The notes under the pieces: generated by a model
Databases searched by the model: none
What the model saw: the letters and a program-made list of their open reading frames with translations, nothing else
Told to the model about the DNA's origin: nothing
Translations under genes and position numbers: made by a program
From: Spongospora subterranea
Lineage: Eukaryota > Endomyxa > Phytomyxea > Plasmodiophorida > Plasmodiophoridae
Assembly (NCBI GenBank): GCA_900404475.1
Contig: OUQQ01000362.1
Location: forward strand, 1 to 20,229
Direction: 5' to 3'
Length of the DNA stretch: 20,229 nucleotides
Shown here: positions 1 through 13,175 of the stretch, piece by piece
How the letters are laid out: each line of letters starts with the position of its first letter
Position numbering within the stretch: position 1 is the stretch's first letter

Positions 1-13
1 ACTCCGTAAAAAT

Positions 14-61
14 GACGTTTTGGCTCCAAAATGGAGCTCAGACCTCCATTTTCAAAACGCC
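14..61. repeat. Imperfect inverted repeat (hairpin)
   Basis: The left arm (14-36) and right arm (44-61) are reverse complements over 18 positions, with one mismatch and a 5-nt bulge (GCTCC, 23-27) in the left arm. A smaller nested palindrome, GCTCCAAAATGGAGC (23-37), overlaps the left arm. The surrounding 200 bp holds further TCCATTTT/AAAATGGA words. It could be the end of an inverted-repeat transposon cut by the window edge. A 60-codon open frame across it (12-194) has no recognisable similarity and is probably chance. Confidence 0.5.
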
Positions 62-329
62 ATTATTTCGCCATGGAGTTTTGTACTGGGACGACCAGAA
101 TGTGCCAGACACTTCACGGCGCTTTTCTAATGGCATAACGCTCCATTCTGGAGGTAAAATGGCAGAACTCCGTGGTTACCAGACGGGCTCTTAACTTTAG
201 TGAAAAATCAACCGTACTACAAAATAAATGTTCCTGACCCCCATTCATGCAAAGGTAGACATTGACGCAAACATTCTCGAAGTTCTACAGTAAATTACCA
301 GAAATTCACTCGAAAGGAGGCAATTGTAA

Positions 330-551
330 AGCACAAAAAGAAACGAACTTCTTGCGCGTGACCCGGACGTAGAAATCTGGACTGGCGGCAGTTATTCCAA
401 CGGGGTGCTGCTGCCCATATTTGCTATAAAAACGAACAAATGTGAAGCGGTCAATCACACTGAGAAGAAGGTGCAAATCAAACTGGGGCGCAAAATCACC
501 TCGAGTTACGAAGCCGAGAAAATTGGATTACTTGCTGACGCAAATTGCTGA
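330..551 (+). pseudogene. RNase H-like fragment of a non-LTR retrotransposon
   Basis: One open frame of 74 codons, closed by stops at both ends, carries EIWTGGSYSNG (from about 372) and SSYEAEKIGLL (about 501-536). These resemble the first and second conserved blocks of the retroelement type I RNase H domain (WTDGSxxxG and SxEAExxAL), at plausible spacing. The first catalytic Asp is replaced by Gly. No start codon or flanking domain continues the frame, so it is read as a dead fragment. The match is by eye and the family is inferred. Confidence 0.4.
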
Positions 552-659
552 CAGCGATACGCTCCAAAGCAAATGAAACACAAATTTCAAAGAGAAAAGA
601 CGCACTACTGAAACAAAGCCGCAATAGAATTTGAAAACAATACGTCAAAGCCAAAAACA

Positions 660-830
660 AACATCTGACCAATAAGGCAGGAGCACAAATGTGGAGACTG
701 GTAAAACAGACCAGCAAGATTGAATACTTTCCACAGGAAATGAAGATCGCCCAAATACGGCCACTACCCAAAGCGAAACCAGGGGAATACCTATTGACCG
801 ATATCATTATTGCCTGACATGAAGATCAAG
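660..830 (+). pseudogene. Non-LTR reverse transcriptase fragment (N-terminal RT blocks)
   Basis: The frame beginning near 683 reads MWRLVKQTSK, then MKIAQIRPLPKAKPGEY (to 790). After a one-base shift it reads Y-stop-PISLLP (792-815). This order matches the start of LINE-type reverse transcriptases (WK.A.IRPIPKPGK followed by YRPISLLP). The stop occupies the Arg of YRPISLLP and is explained by a single CGA to TGA change. No later RT blocks are visible. It lies downstream of the RNase H-like piece, the reverse of the usual RT then RNase H order, so the two may come from different copies. Confidence 0.45.
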
Positions 831-868
831 GAAGGGGCGTGTCGTTGTGGCTGGAGTCAGAGTTAAGA

Positions 869-966
869 ACGGTATTTACGGTAATTTAGTGCTCATATAC
901 CAATACCGTATGAAATACCTAACGGTATTTTGTACCGTATCCGGTTCAAATACCGTATTGCCATCC
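869..966 (+). repeat. TACCGTA-rich repeat, copy 1
   Basis: About 98 bp, repeated in the same orientation at 1110-1203. Both copies share the blocks GTGCTCAT, CCAATACCGTATGAAATAC, ACGGTATTTT, TGTACCGTATCCGGT and CAAATACCGTA, and end in GCCATCC. Within each copy ACGGTATTT and AAATACCGT are reverse complements, so the unit can fold on itself. No coding similarity was found; open frames over it (847-1275 and others) look like by-products of the repeat. Confidence 0.75.
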
Positions 967-1033
967 ATACCCGAGCCCTGTCGGCAAAATGACGCGTCAA
1001 TTAATCACACGGTACAGTACGATGTTTCACTTG

Positions 1034-1083
1034 ACAGGGACTGCGCTACCACAGCTTCCAGCGGTTCCGGCTGCAGTCCCTGT
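1034..1083. repeat. Perfect 11-bp inverted repeat between the repeat copies
   Basis: ACAGGGACTGC (1034-1044) and its exact reverse complement GCAGTCCCTGT (1073-1083) enclose a 28-nt GC-rich loop. The hairpin sits near the middle of the interval between the two TACCGTA-rich copies, so the three parts may form one composite element of about 335 bp. Confidence 0.6.
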
Positions 1084-1109
1084 TGGTTGGGACTTCCGTT
1101 CCTTCGGTT

Positions 1110-1203
1110 ACGGTATTTTGTGCTCATACCAATACCGTATGAAATACATTACGGTATTTTTTTGTACCGTATCCGGTACAAATACCGTACAGTATCGCCA
1201 TCC
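1110..1203 (+). repeat. TACCGTA-rich repeat, copy 2
   Basis: Direct repeat of 869-966, about 85-90 percent alike by eye; differences are mainly in the T-tract before TGTACCGT and around the CAGTATC near the end. This copy has a cleaner internal inverted repeat (TACGGTATTT against AAATACCGTA) than copy 1. Confidence 0.75.
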
Positions 1204-1540
1204 TTTTACCAAGTCAAACCTGCCCAATGCGCTCGTGCACATCAACAGTGGGAATCGATATGTACAGTACAATAAGTGCGGAAATGTGCAGACAGTCAAC
1301 CAATTGGGTACACTTTGATAGTGAGAAAACCATTCCATGCACGAACCACATTAAAATTAACTGTAAATACTGGATCGTTGACGGATCTGATAATTTTATC
1401 AGGGTATCGGTCCATGTCAATATCAGCAGAAGGTGTTGTCAAGTACGTTTCTGCATAAATATGTTCTTGGCTGTACTGTCTGATTACGTCTGACGAGATA
1501 ATTCACGTCAGAATTGGGTTTTCTTCGTCAACGAGTGAAT
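1204..1540. other. Gene-poor stretch before CPSII
   Basis: No recognisable gene. Overlapping frames of 60-88 codons exist on both strands (1214-1420 minus, 1227-1493 plus) without family similarity or splice support. It presumably holds the upstream region of the CPSII gene; no convincing TATA element was seen. Confidence 0.4.
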
Positions 1541-4500
1541 ATGATGACGAAACTGATCCATTGGAAGGATGTGAGTCTGATCAACGAAAGTTTCCATAGT
1601 CGTGTAAACTGATTTACTGAGCGTCAGTACGAACCCGCAGTGGTCAGAGGTCGCCGACAACTCCAGATCAACCAATTCAGGTGATGTCCTTGTCTGGCTG
1701 ATAATTAGCGAAACTAAAATTCAGCCCAAAAAGCCGCCAAATCCCTCCAAAGAGAATTGGCCGCCTGCTCAGCTATTACTCAGTAGTGGTGTCGCCATAA
1801 ATGGGTTTTCCATCGGAGCGGAAACCAGTGCCGCAGGAGAAGTGGTACGTCTGAATTTACACAGTTCTTCTCATTCTGTGAAACAAAATGTCAGGTTTTT
1901 TATACGGGGATGGTCGGTTATCCCGAAACTCTGACCGATCCGTCATATAAGGGTCAAATTTTGGTCTTTACCTATCCTTTGATCGGAAATTACGGTAAAC
2001 GACCGTTTCAAACGAATTGTGTCGACGGTCATGTTCAGCATTTGGTTGTAAGGTGTTCCCCCTGAGGACGTCCTAGACGACTTGGGCCTCCCTGCGTATT
2101 TTGAATCTGATAAAATCCATGCAAGCGCCATAGTTATTTCCAGTTACTCGCACGAATATTCACATTGGAATTCGAATTCCTCATTAAGTCATTGGTTGAA
2201 AAAGCATAATATCCCGGCGATATCTGGAGTAGATACCAGGGCCATCACCAAATTGATCCGCGATAATGGTAACTACTAGAGATTAAAAGGTGGCAGTTAT
2301 ATAACATTTCTTCCCTTTCAGGTAGTTTACTTGGGAAGGTCGTCGTCAATGGTTATGATGTCCCGTTCGATGATCCAAATACAAGGAATTTAATCGCGGA
2401 GGTTGGGTTTTAGCACTCTCTTTGTGTTGGCTCTCAAAAATTGCTAAGATGTTTTGAACGTGTTATTTTGTCAGGTGTCGTGCAAAACATCAAGGAGATT
2501 TGGTAGTGGCGAATTGAAGGTTGTCGCGGTTGATTTTGGAATTAAGAACAATATCATCCGGTGAGCGATTCGAAAAATTTCACAGTTTCATCCGAAACTG
2601 ATATTGGAATGCAGGTATCTAGTTGGACAAGGTGTTACAGTTGACGTTGTCCCTTGGGATTATGATTATACACAAGATAAATACGATGGCATTTTTTTAT
2701 CGAACGGACCAGGTAGGATATAATAATCTCGATTCGTTGTGTACTGTAATATTGTCGTTCCCCAGGCGATCCTGTTAAAGCGACCGATGCAATCAACCAC
2801 CTTCGTGTCGCAATTCAAGGCGACACACCGATTTTCGGCATTTGCATGGGCCATCAAGTTCTTGCACTGGCTTCTGGGGCGAAAACGTACAAGATGAAGT
2901 TCGGAAATCGTGGAATGAACCAGGTGTTTGATCGCTGTTCAAATTGTTGTCGATTCATTTAGTCGTTCTTAGCCTGTGATTGATCTAAGGACGACTCGAT
3001 GCTACATCACGTCCCAAAATCATGGTTTCGCAGTAAATGACGAATCTCTGAATTCGCAAGAATTTGTACCTTTCTTTCGCAATGCCAACGATAACAGTAA
3101 CGAAGGAATTATTCATCGCCATAAAGCTATAATGGGCGTACAGGTATAGATCGTCTAGCGTGCATGGCATTTGCTAATCGGGCACTCCTGACGGTTAGTT
3201 TCATCCTGAAGGAGCTGGGGGACCTACAGACACGGATTTTCTGTTCCAGATGTTTATTGATCGGGTGAAGGTATGGAACGCGAAGTTCTGCTTTCTGGTG
3301 CATTGAAATTTTTTCAGAGTCACAGAGCGCTCATCACCACTGTAAAAGTAGACCCATCTGATGATCCAATCCAGAAAGTCCTGCTACTTGGATCAGGAGG
3401 ACTTTCCATCGGCCAAGCTGGTTCGCTCCCAATGTTTCTCTGTTGTTCAATCTGTAATAATCGTCGTTGTTTTGGTAGGGGAATTTGACTACAGTGGTTC
3501 TCAAGCAATCAAGGGTTTAAAGGAAATGAACGTTACAATAATCTTGGTCAATCCAAACATTGCAACAATTCAGACATCTCAGTCAATGGCCGACAAAGTG
3601 ATACATTCACGCTAAGGCAATAACTATCCTAATAACTCGTTCAGGTATATTTCTTGCCTGTTACTCTCGACTTTGTCACAGAAGTGATTCAAAAAGAACG
3701 CCCGGATGGGTTGCTACTTCAATTCGGTGGACAGACCGCTTTGAATTGTGGAATTGCACTAGCCGATGCTGGTGTGCTAGAAAAATACAAGGTCTTACTT
3801 CATTCTAACGATCGCTAGGCAATTTTGATTCTGAAGTGTTTTAGGTTCGAGTTCTCGGCACTGGGTATATCACTTTCTAAAACACAGAAGGAAATGTTAA
3901 AACTTCTGTGTCAGGATCGAGACTATCCGAGCAAGTGAAGATAGACAAATGTTTGGTGAAAAGATGCAAGAAATCGGAGAGAAGGTCTGCACGGCACTCC
4001 AGGCAGTTCTGGCTGCTGATGTTCATCGTATGATCGCACAGGTGGCTCCATCAGGAACCAGCACAAATATTGCAGGAGCAATCGACATTGCTGAGAAAAT
4101 AGGCTACCCAGTTCTTGTTCGAACTGCTTTCGCTTTAGGCGGCCTGGGATCTGGGTTTGCAGATAACCCTGAAATGCTATTCGAAATTGTCAAACAGGTA
4201 TTTCCGAGTTAGGGCCCTCGCTGTAGGTCCCAATTTCAGCCACCATAGGCATTTTCCACTTCAAAGCAAGTAATCATCGATAAATCTTTGAGAGGGTATT
4301 CAGATTCACAAACATAATGAGGAATAGGCAAAAGTTTGACACGAGTTTATGTTAGGTGGAAAGAAGTCGAATATGAGATAGTCAGAGATCGACAAGACAA
4401 CTGCATTGCAGTTTGTAATATGGAGAATTTCGACCCATTGGGAATACACACAGGAGACTCAATTGTTGTTGCTCCCTCCCAGACCCTTTCCAACAAAGAC

Positions 4501-7500
4501 TATTACCGGTTAAGAGATGTTAGAGGTGGCTTGGCTGTATGGCGCTGTTTTCTCATATCATCGCATTAGGCCGCTCTGAAAATTGTTCGCCATATGGGCA
4601 TTATTGGTGAATGTAATGTTCAATATGCTCTTGATCCGGAATCAGAGAACTACTACGTCATCGAGATGAACGCACGTCTTAGCCGGAGTAGTGCTCTTGC
4701 ATCAAAGGCTACAGGCGCGTTCATCTTTGTACGTTTACGTTCATTCAGTTAATTGTCTTGTCAGGCTATCCATTAGCGTACGTTGCTTGTAAACTCGCGA
4801 TGGGAATGAGCCTAACACAAGTAAAAAATTCGGTTACCAAAAAAACAACTGCCTGTTTTGAACCCAGGTATCGTCTATCGTTTCTGTTATTGCCTGGCTT
4901 TCTAACAGCGCTGCTTTAGTCTGGATTATGTTGTTGTCAAATTGCCCCGGTACAATCGCTTTTGATGCTCTTGGTAGAATTATTTTCAAGAAATCGTTTT
5001 AGTTGGGATCTTCGTAAATTTTGCCATGTCAGTAGTGGACTTGGCAGTAGCATGAAGAGCGTTGGAGAAGTAATGGCAGTTGGTCGCACTTTCGAAGAAG
5101 CATTTCAGAAGGGTCACAGATTTTGAAATGTGTAAAGTGGGTTCTGATTGTGACAACTGATAGGCGTTCGCATGGTTGATGGCGAGTTTGACGGATTTGG
5201 TGATACTGGTGCCGCTATAGGCTCGCTTTCCAGTGGCGAGCTCGACCGGGAGCTTAGGTGCCCCAGTGACCAAAGACTGATTTACGTGGCAGCTGCTTTC
5301 CGCAGAGGTATTTTGTTGTTAATGTTTACTGTCTCTTCCAGGAAGAATCCATAGTTTGGTATAGGGTATAGCGTTGATCGTCTCTATTCCTTAACGCGGA
5401 TTGACAAATTCTTCCTCTACAAACTGCTCAATATAATCCAAATCGACATCGCCTTGAGCGCATCAACTTCGTTTTGGACAGTACCGCCTTCAAAAATCCT
5501 TGAAGCAAAGCAAGCAGGGTACATGTCATCTGACTGGTTATTTCTCTATGGAACACTCACATGATTATGCAGATTCGGGGATAAACAGATAGCACGCTGC
5601 TGTAATGTCACCGAATTAGAGGTTTCCTATTTTTCGTTTATCGGCGTCTGTCATTCATTCATCCTAGGTTAGAACATATCGTCAACAGTGTGGTATCACT
5701 CCGTTCGTAAAGCAAATCGACACACTTGCTGCCGAATTTCCAGCCTTAACAAATTACTTGTACATGACCTACAATGGCTCAGAACACGACGTCAAGTTTG
5801 ATACTAAAGGTGACACTCCAACAACGCCGTTACTTTCGTCAATTCACCTTTCTGAATTGGCGCTCCAGGCGTGATTGTTCTCGGGTGTGGAGCTTATAGA
5901 ATTGGAAGCAGTTGCGAATTTGACTGGTGTGCTGTGTCGTGTTTACGAACCTTGCGATCACTAGAAATTCCATCAATCATGATTAACTATAATCCGTAAG
6001 TCGCGTGTTGAATTGCTCTCTGGTTTCATTAAGCATCGAGTGAACTACAGCGAAACAGTTAGCACTGATTACGGTAAAGTTTTATGATTTACAAATCTCC
6101 CTCGTAACTCGTGTTCAGACGAATGCGATCGATTGTATTTCGAGGAGTTATCGTTCGAACGTGTTGTTGACATTTATGAAGTACTATTCCATGTATTCGC
6201 AATACTTCTGTGGCTAAACGCGTTCAGGTTGAAATGAGTGTGGGCGTCATCATATCCGTTGGCGGTCAAATCCCAAACTGCCTTGCCATTCCTTTGCACA
6301 GGCGAGGCATCCGAATCCTTGGGACACATCCGAACTCGATCGATATGGCTGAAGATAGGTCAACGTCCATGAACTTGAGTTTGTCGCCACGCCTTTAACT
6401 TTTTTATAGGTTCAAATTTAGTGAGTTGCTCGATAGCATCAACGTTGATCAACCGGAATGGAAGGAGCTCACCACGGTTTGAACTGCTGTATTGGAACTT
6501 ATTATGGCTCATGCTGTATGTTCAGATTTCCGAAGCTGTTAAATTTGCTGAAAATGTGGGATTTCCCTGTTTAGTGCGGCCAAGGTTCGCCTGTTTTTTT
6601 GTCTATAACGATTATCTAACCCTTTGCCAAAAGCTATGTTTTATCTGGTGCTGCCATGAATGTCGCTTTTTCCGTAGCAGATCTCACCGAGTTTCTAGCT
6701 ACGGCTTGCCATGTTTCTCCCAACGCTCCCGTTGTCATGACCAAGTTCATTGAAAACGCCAAGGTTTTCAAGTGTGCAGTGTTGCTGATTGCCTACATAT
6801 GACTAAGCTTTTTAGGAAATCGAATTCGACGCTGTGGCTAGAAATGGGATAATCATTAATTACGCTATATCTGAGCATGTTGAAAACGCTGGTGTTCACT
6901 CTGGTGACGCCACGCTTGTCCTACCGGCACAAAAATTGTACATGGAAACAATCCGTTTGGTCAAGAAGGCTGCAAGAAAAATCGCCAACGCATTGAATAT
7001 CACTGGACCCTTTAATATTCAATTTCTTAGCCGCAGCAATGAAATCAAAGTATTTATCCGACGAAGCTCAGGTTCCTTTGATCTTGAACTTGTTAAATTT
7101 TAGGTTATTGAGTGCAATTTGCGATCGTCGCGGTCGTTTCCTTTTGTTTCAAAGACATTTAACGTTAACTTCATTGAATTGGCGACGAAGGCAATGGTGG
7201 GAGTAAAATTGAAGCCAAGACAGATTGATTTGAGTGATATCTCGTACGTTTGCTGTAAAGCGCCAATGTTTTCGTTTACAAGACTTGCTGGAGCCGACCC
7301 CGCACTGAAGGTGGAAATGGCGTCCACTGGTGAAGTTGCATGTTTTGGACACGATCGTCATGAGGCATTTTTGAAATCCCTTCTTGCGACTGGATTCCGC
7401 GTTCCACGTCGTAATTTACTGTTCTCATGCGGTAAACTCGGACCGCGATTAGAGTTTTTAGATTCTGCACGAAACTTACGGAAAATGGGATTCGAGCTGT

Positions 7501-7921
7501 TTGCCACGAAAGGTACAGGGGCATTTTTGCTTGAACGTGGGGTTCAAGTTAAACTCGTGCACAAATTAAGCAGCGGGGAACACCCCAACATCATCGATAT
7601 GATCAAACAGGGAGACATCGATCTCGTGGTCAATATCCCCGATTCTTCGAATAATCAGGAGGTAACGTTCTACGATTGAGTTTGAAATCGATTTGCACGC
7701 TGATCTTGACGAAGATGACGGACGGATACCACATTCGGAGAACAGCAGTGGATTTCTCGGTTGGGCTCATCACCAACATCAAATGTGCTGTACTTCTTGC
7801 TGAAGCTCTGGTCAAGGTGCACACTGCGCTCGATCTAAACTGGCTCATACCCACTCAACTCAATGTTCAGGTTAAAAAATTCAACTTGAATTCCTGGGAT
7901 GAATTCCTCCGCGAGCGTTGA
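1541..7921 (+). CDS. Carbamoyl-phosphate synthase II, glutamine-dependent (GATase-CPSase fusion), about 37 exons
   Basis: Makes carbamoyl phosphate from glutamine, bicarbonate and 2 ATP, the first step of de novo pyrimidine synthesis. From 1725 to the TGA at 7919-7921 the spliced frame gives 1,467 residues. Domains in order: small-subunit N-domain ([11 protein letters not shown] to [12 protein letters not shown]); class I glutaminase with Cys nucleophile in FGICMGHQ (codon 2843-2845) and the His-Glu pair in FHPEG (3199-3213); first ATP-grasp half ([11 protein letters not shown] to about 5820); second half ([14 protein letters not shown] onward); C-terminal MGS-like regulatory domain (from about 7328, [19 protein letters not shown]). 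The active Cys argues against an ammonia-dependent CPS I. Introns are 45-73 bp, all GT-AG except one GC-AG at 4715-4764. The start is uncertain: ATG 1541 with introns 1571-1647 and 1681-1724 is phase-consistent but adds only a weakly supported 21-residue leader. The stop follows the MGS domain, so no DHOase or ATCase is attached. Confidence 0.93.
4715..4764 (+). other. GC-AG intron in CPSII with nearby GT decoy donor
   Basis: Exons ending KAT (g4714) and starting YPLAYVA (4765) join as ACA-GGC-TAT only if the intron starts with GCGCGT at 4715 and ends in TTGTCAG. A strong-looking GTACGT donor lies at 4729; using it would leave a 36-bp intron and shift the frame into an early stop. The GC donor is therefore required by phase and by family similarity on both sides. 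Confidence 0.8.
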
Positions 7922-8338
7922 TGACGTTGATATTTTGTCACTAATACATTGTGTAATTTGAGCAATCCCTGGGCCCCTATTGTCACCCAGGAGAGACAGA
8001 CAATGCGATGAATGCCACTTTGCCGCGAATGGTTTTTGTACTGGTTCTTGAGAGTGTGCGGATTCAAAAATGTTCTGCAATGGGAAAAAAAAAGCCTCGT
8101 TCCCCATGGAGGCGCTGCGCAGCCCCGGCGCCATGAAAACACACATGACACAGCATGACACCATGAAACTGAAACTTGAGGATTGATGCAGTATTGATAG
8201 TAAAGGCCGCACCACTCTGAGCAAGTTGACTGTGTATACACAGGCCGCGTATCGTCGTACCGAACCGTGCAGTGGCGAGATTTACAGCTGTTTTGTTCAA
8301 AGGGATAATTGAGTAATTCGCGCCCCCTAATCACGACA
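7922..8338. other. CPSII-SEC23 intergenic region
   Basis: 417 bp between two genes on the same strand, so it must hold the CPSII 3' end and SEC23 promoter. It contains an A9 tract (8086-8094), a GC-rich imperfect palindrome (GGCGCTGCGC...GGCGCC, about 8111-8132) and a perfect 14-bp palindrome CTGTGTATACACAG (8230-8243), about 95 bp before the SEC23 ATG. No TATA box was seen. Minus-strand frames here (7835-8490) show no family similarity. Confidence 0.5.
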
Positions 8339-11424
<3,086 letters not shown>

Positions 11425-11476
11425 CCAATATAACATGAAAACCACCAGAAAGTACGGCATAATACAATGTGTAGAA

Positions 11477-12898
11477 TTAAGTATCTATTCCGGTCCAAAA
11501 CGCCTTATACGGTTTGCCTAGCTCCCGCAACGCGGCGAATGCAACATCCCGACACTCTTCGTGGCCTTCATGAGCTTGTCGAATAAGGTCTTCGGCGTTT
11601 TCTTCCAGAATCAACGTACCAAGATGTTTGTTCTGTGGGCTTGACACCATATTACGTAAGGTGATGATAGCGGACCGTTGGACTCCCACGACATCTGGAT
11701 GACGACACATAGCGGATGTGATCAACGGAATCAGGCCGCTGTTGGCGATTGATTCGCAATTGCTGGGCTGGCGCAGGGTCATGGCTGAAAGCGTACCTAA
11801 AGCTTGAACCACAACCTTGTCGCTATCAGAGTGCAACTCGAGGATCACGATTAGCGCTGGCAACGCTTCACCGCACAACCGAACTTTGACGTCGTCATTT
11901 CTTGAGAGGATTTTGAACAGCGACAGCGCAGAACTGACGACAGCCGGGTCCGAGGCGTGCATCTTGACGGCCTTGATACAGAGATGGAGAACGTCATCAG
12001 CTAGGCGGCTGCATATGGCATCGGTGACGGCCATCGTCTTCAACGTTGAGCAAATCAAAACAATGTAAACTGGATCGTGTAGCTTCTGTCGCAGAACTGA
12101 TATAAACACTGAGATGCAGCCGCCGTCAGATCGCCCATCGGTCATAGCCATTTCGCGAGCGCGAGCGAATGTATTCGGATGCACACCAGGACGTCGATCG
12201 TCGTCCGACAGATATCGCTGAATCGTCTTGCACAGCGACGCGAACACCCCGGAATCGTCTGGATGGGTGGCGATAACGCCATCGACATGGTCATTGAACC
12301 CATTCGCATGAATCGTGATCTTATGAGGTTCATGTCTACTGATCGCTTTCCTCAAAACGTCCAGTCCTGCGTAATTGGTCACGTCACTAACGATCTACGA
12401 TCGCCCGATTGCCGTACCTTGTCGCTGAATCTCAGCGTCCTCTAAATGGTGGCGCAAGGCATCCATGAATTTTGCCAGCGCTGGGGAGGGAATCAAACTT
12501 TGCGCGCCACGTTTAAGGATTCTCTTCAGCAGAGCGATGGCTGCAACAAGTAAACTTCGCTCGGCAACGAAAGAGTGACAAACATAGATCATCGCTCCAA
12601 TCAGTCCATCTTCAGCTAAAGTTGTCAGTTTATCATCGTCAACGGACTCGATAAACGACACTATGGAGTCGATATTTTTCGATAGAATGGCATCGTTCAG
12701 TTCGTCCAGAGACTGGGACGGCTCTTGATCCAACGTTGTGTCTTTGATCGCAGACAGATCGACGCCCTGCGTTCGAAACTGGCATCGCGCTTCGTCTATC
12801 GCCTCAGCTAAGGTCATGTCGAGATCGGAAATACATTCCAGTACAACCTCATCAAAGGTGGCCTGAGAGATTGCCCTCCTGGCAGATTTCGACGCCAT
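11477..12898 (-). CDS. ARMC6-like armadillo repeat protein
   Basis: Predicted 456-residue all-helical armadillo-repeat protein; the ARMC6 family is conserved in animals and many protists but its molecular role is unclear. The N-terminus (AISQATFDEVV..., QFRTQGVDLS) and C-terminus (EGHEECRDVAFAALRELG, ending near FWTG) match the characteristic ARMC6 ends, with ARM-like helices between (LCGEALPALIVILELH, VVVQALGTLSAM, ANSGLIPLITSAM). An in-frame TAG at 12395-12397 is removed by a 51-bp GT-AG intron, 12367-12417 (GTACGG...TTACGCAG), which keeps phase. ATG 12898 matches the family start. The frame stays open upstream, and a longer start at 13104 with an 83-bp intron (13008-13090) is possible and would lie just below a TATA box. 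Convergent with SEC23, stops 52 bp apart. Confidence 0.82.
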
Positions 12899-12954
12899 TC
12901 CAGTCTTGAGACCGGTAAAGTCCAGTACAACTTGGCCACACAGTGTACATTTGG

Positions 12955-13107
12955 TCACTGTCGGCCGCAACAAGGGCGCAGCCCGGTCAGGGTGCCTGGA
13001 TGGCAAACTGCACACACCGTCCCCAGGGGCGCCAAAAGCGAAAGCGAATTGCAGAAGATTTCGGTTTGCGAGTCCTCCTCAGCTAAGTACCTGGCTCGTG
13101 ACATCTT
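12955..13107 (-). other. Cys-rich open frame overlapping the ARMC6 leader
   Basis: A minus-strand frame starting at ATG 13104 carries CAVCHPG, PCCGR and then stops near 12955. In the adjacent frame, which runs into the ARMC6 protein, the next residues read TKCTLCGQ. Together the two frames give a CxxC...CC...CxxC spacing typical of zinc-binding folds, split by a frame change. It may be a zinc-binding N-terminal extension with a sequencing or real frameshift, or coincidence. Confidence 0.25.
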
Positions 13108-13166
13108 TGATCCACTGATTGCTTCTCGCTTCGTCCGATGTTTATTCGCCTCGAGAAAGTTCGCCC

Positions 13167-13174
13167 CTTTTATA
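13167..13174 (-). promoter_or_regulatory. Candidate TATA box of the ARMC6-like gene
   Basis: The minus strand reads GGCTATAAAAGGGG here, a consensus TATAAAAG element. Transcription would be expected to start about 30 bp downstream (near 13140), in front of ATG 13104 and ATG 12898. No other TATA box this good was noticed in the window. Confidence 0.4.
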
Positions 13175-13175
13175 G

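Noticed and set aside
847..1338. Overlapping ORFs of 76-142 codons on both strands
   Set aside because: They cover the TACCGTA repeats, lack any recognisable motif and read through the hairpin and both repeat copies.
1845..7870. Many apparent frameshifts and stops in the CPSII region, suggesting a pseudogene
   Set aside because: Every break coincides with a 45-73-bp GT-AG (one GC-AG) intron, and all exon phases join correctly to one full-length frame.
8230..8243. 14-bp perfect palindrome CTGTGTATACACAG upstream of SEC23
   Set aside because: About one such palindrome is expected by chance in 20 kb; kept only as a note on the intergenic region.
12395..12397. In-frame TAG in the ARMC6-like gene, suggesting a nonsense mutation or stop-codon reassignment
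   Set aside because: A 51-bp GT-AG intron (12367-12417) of typical length covers the stop and keeps the frame.
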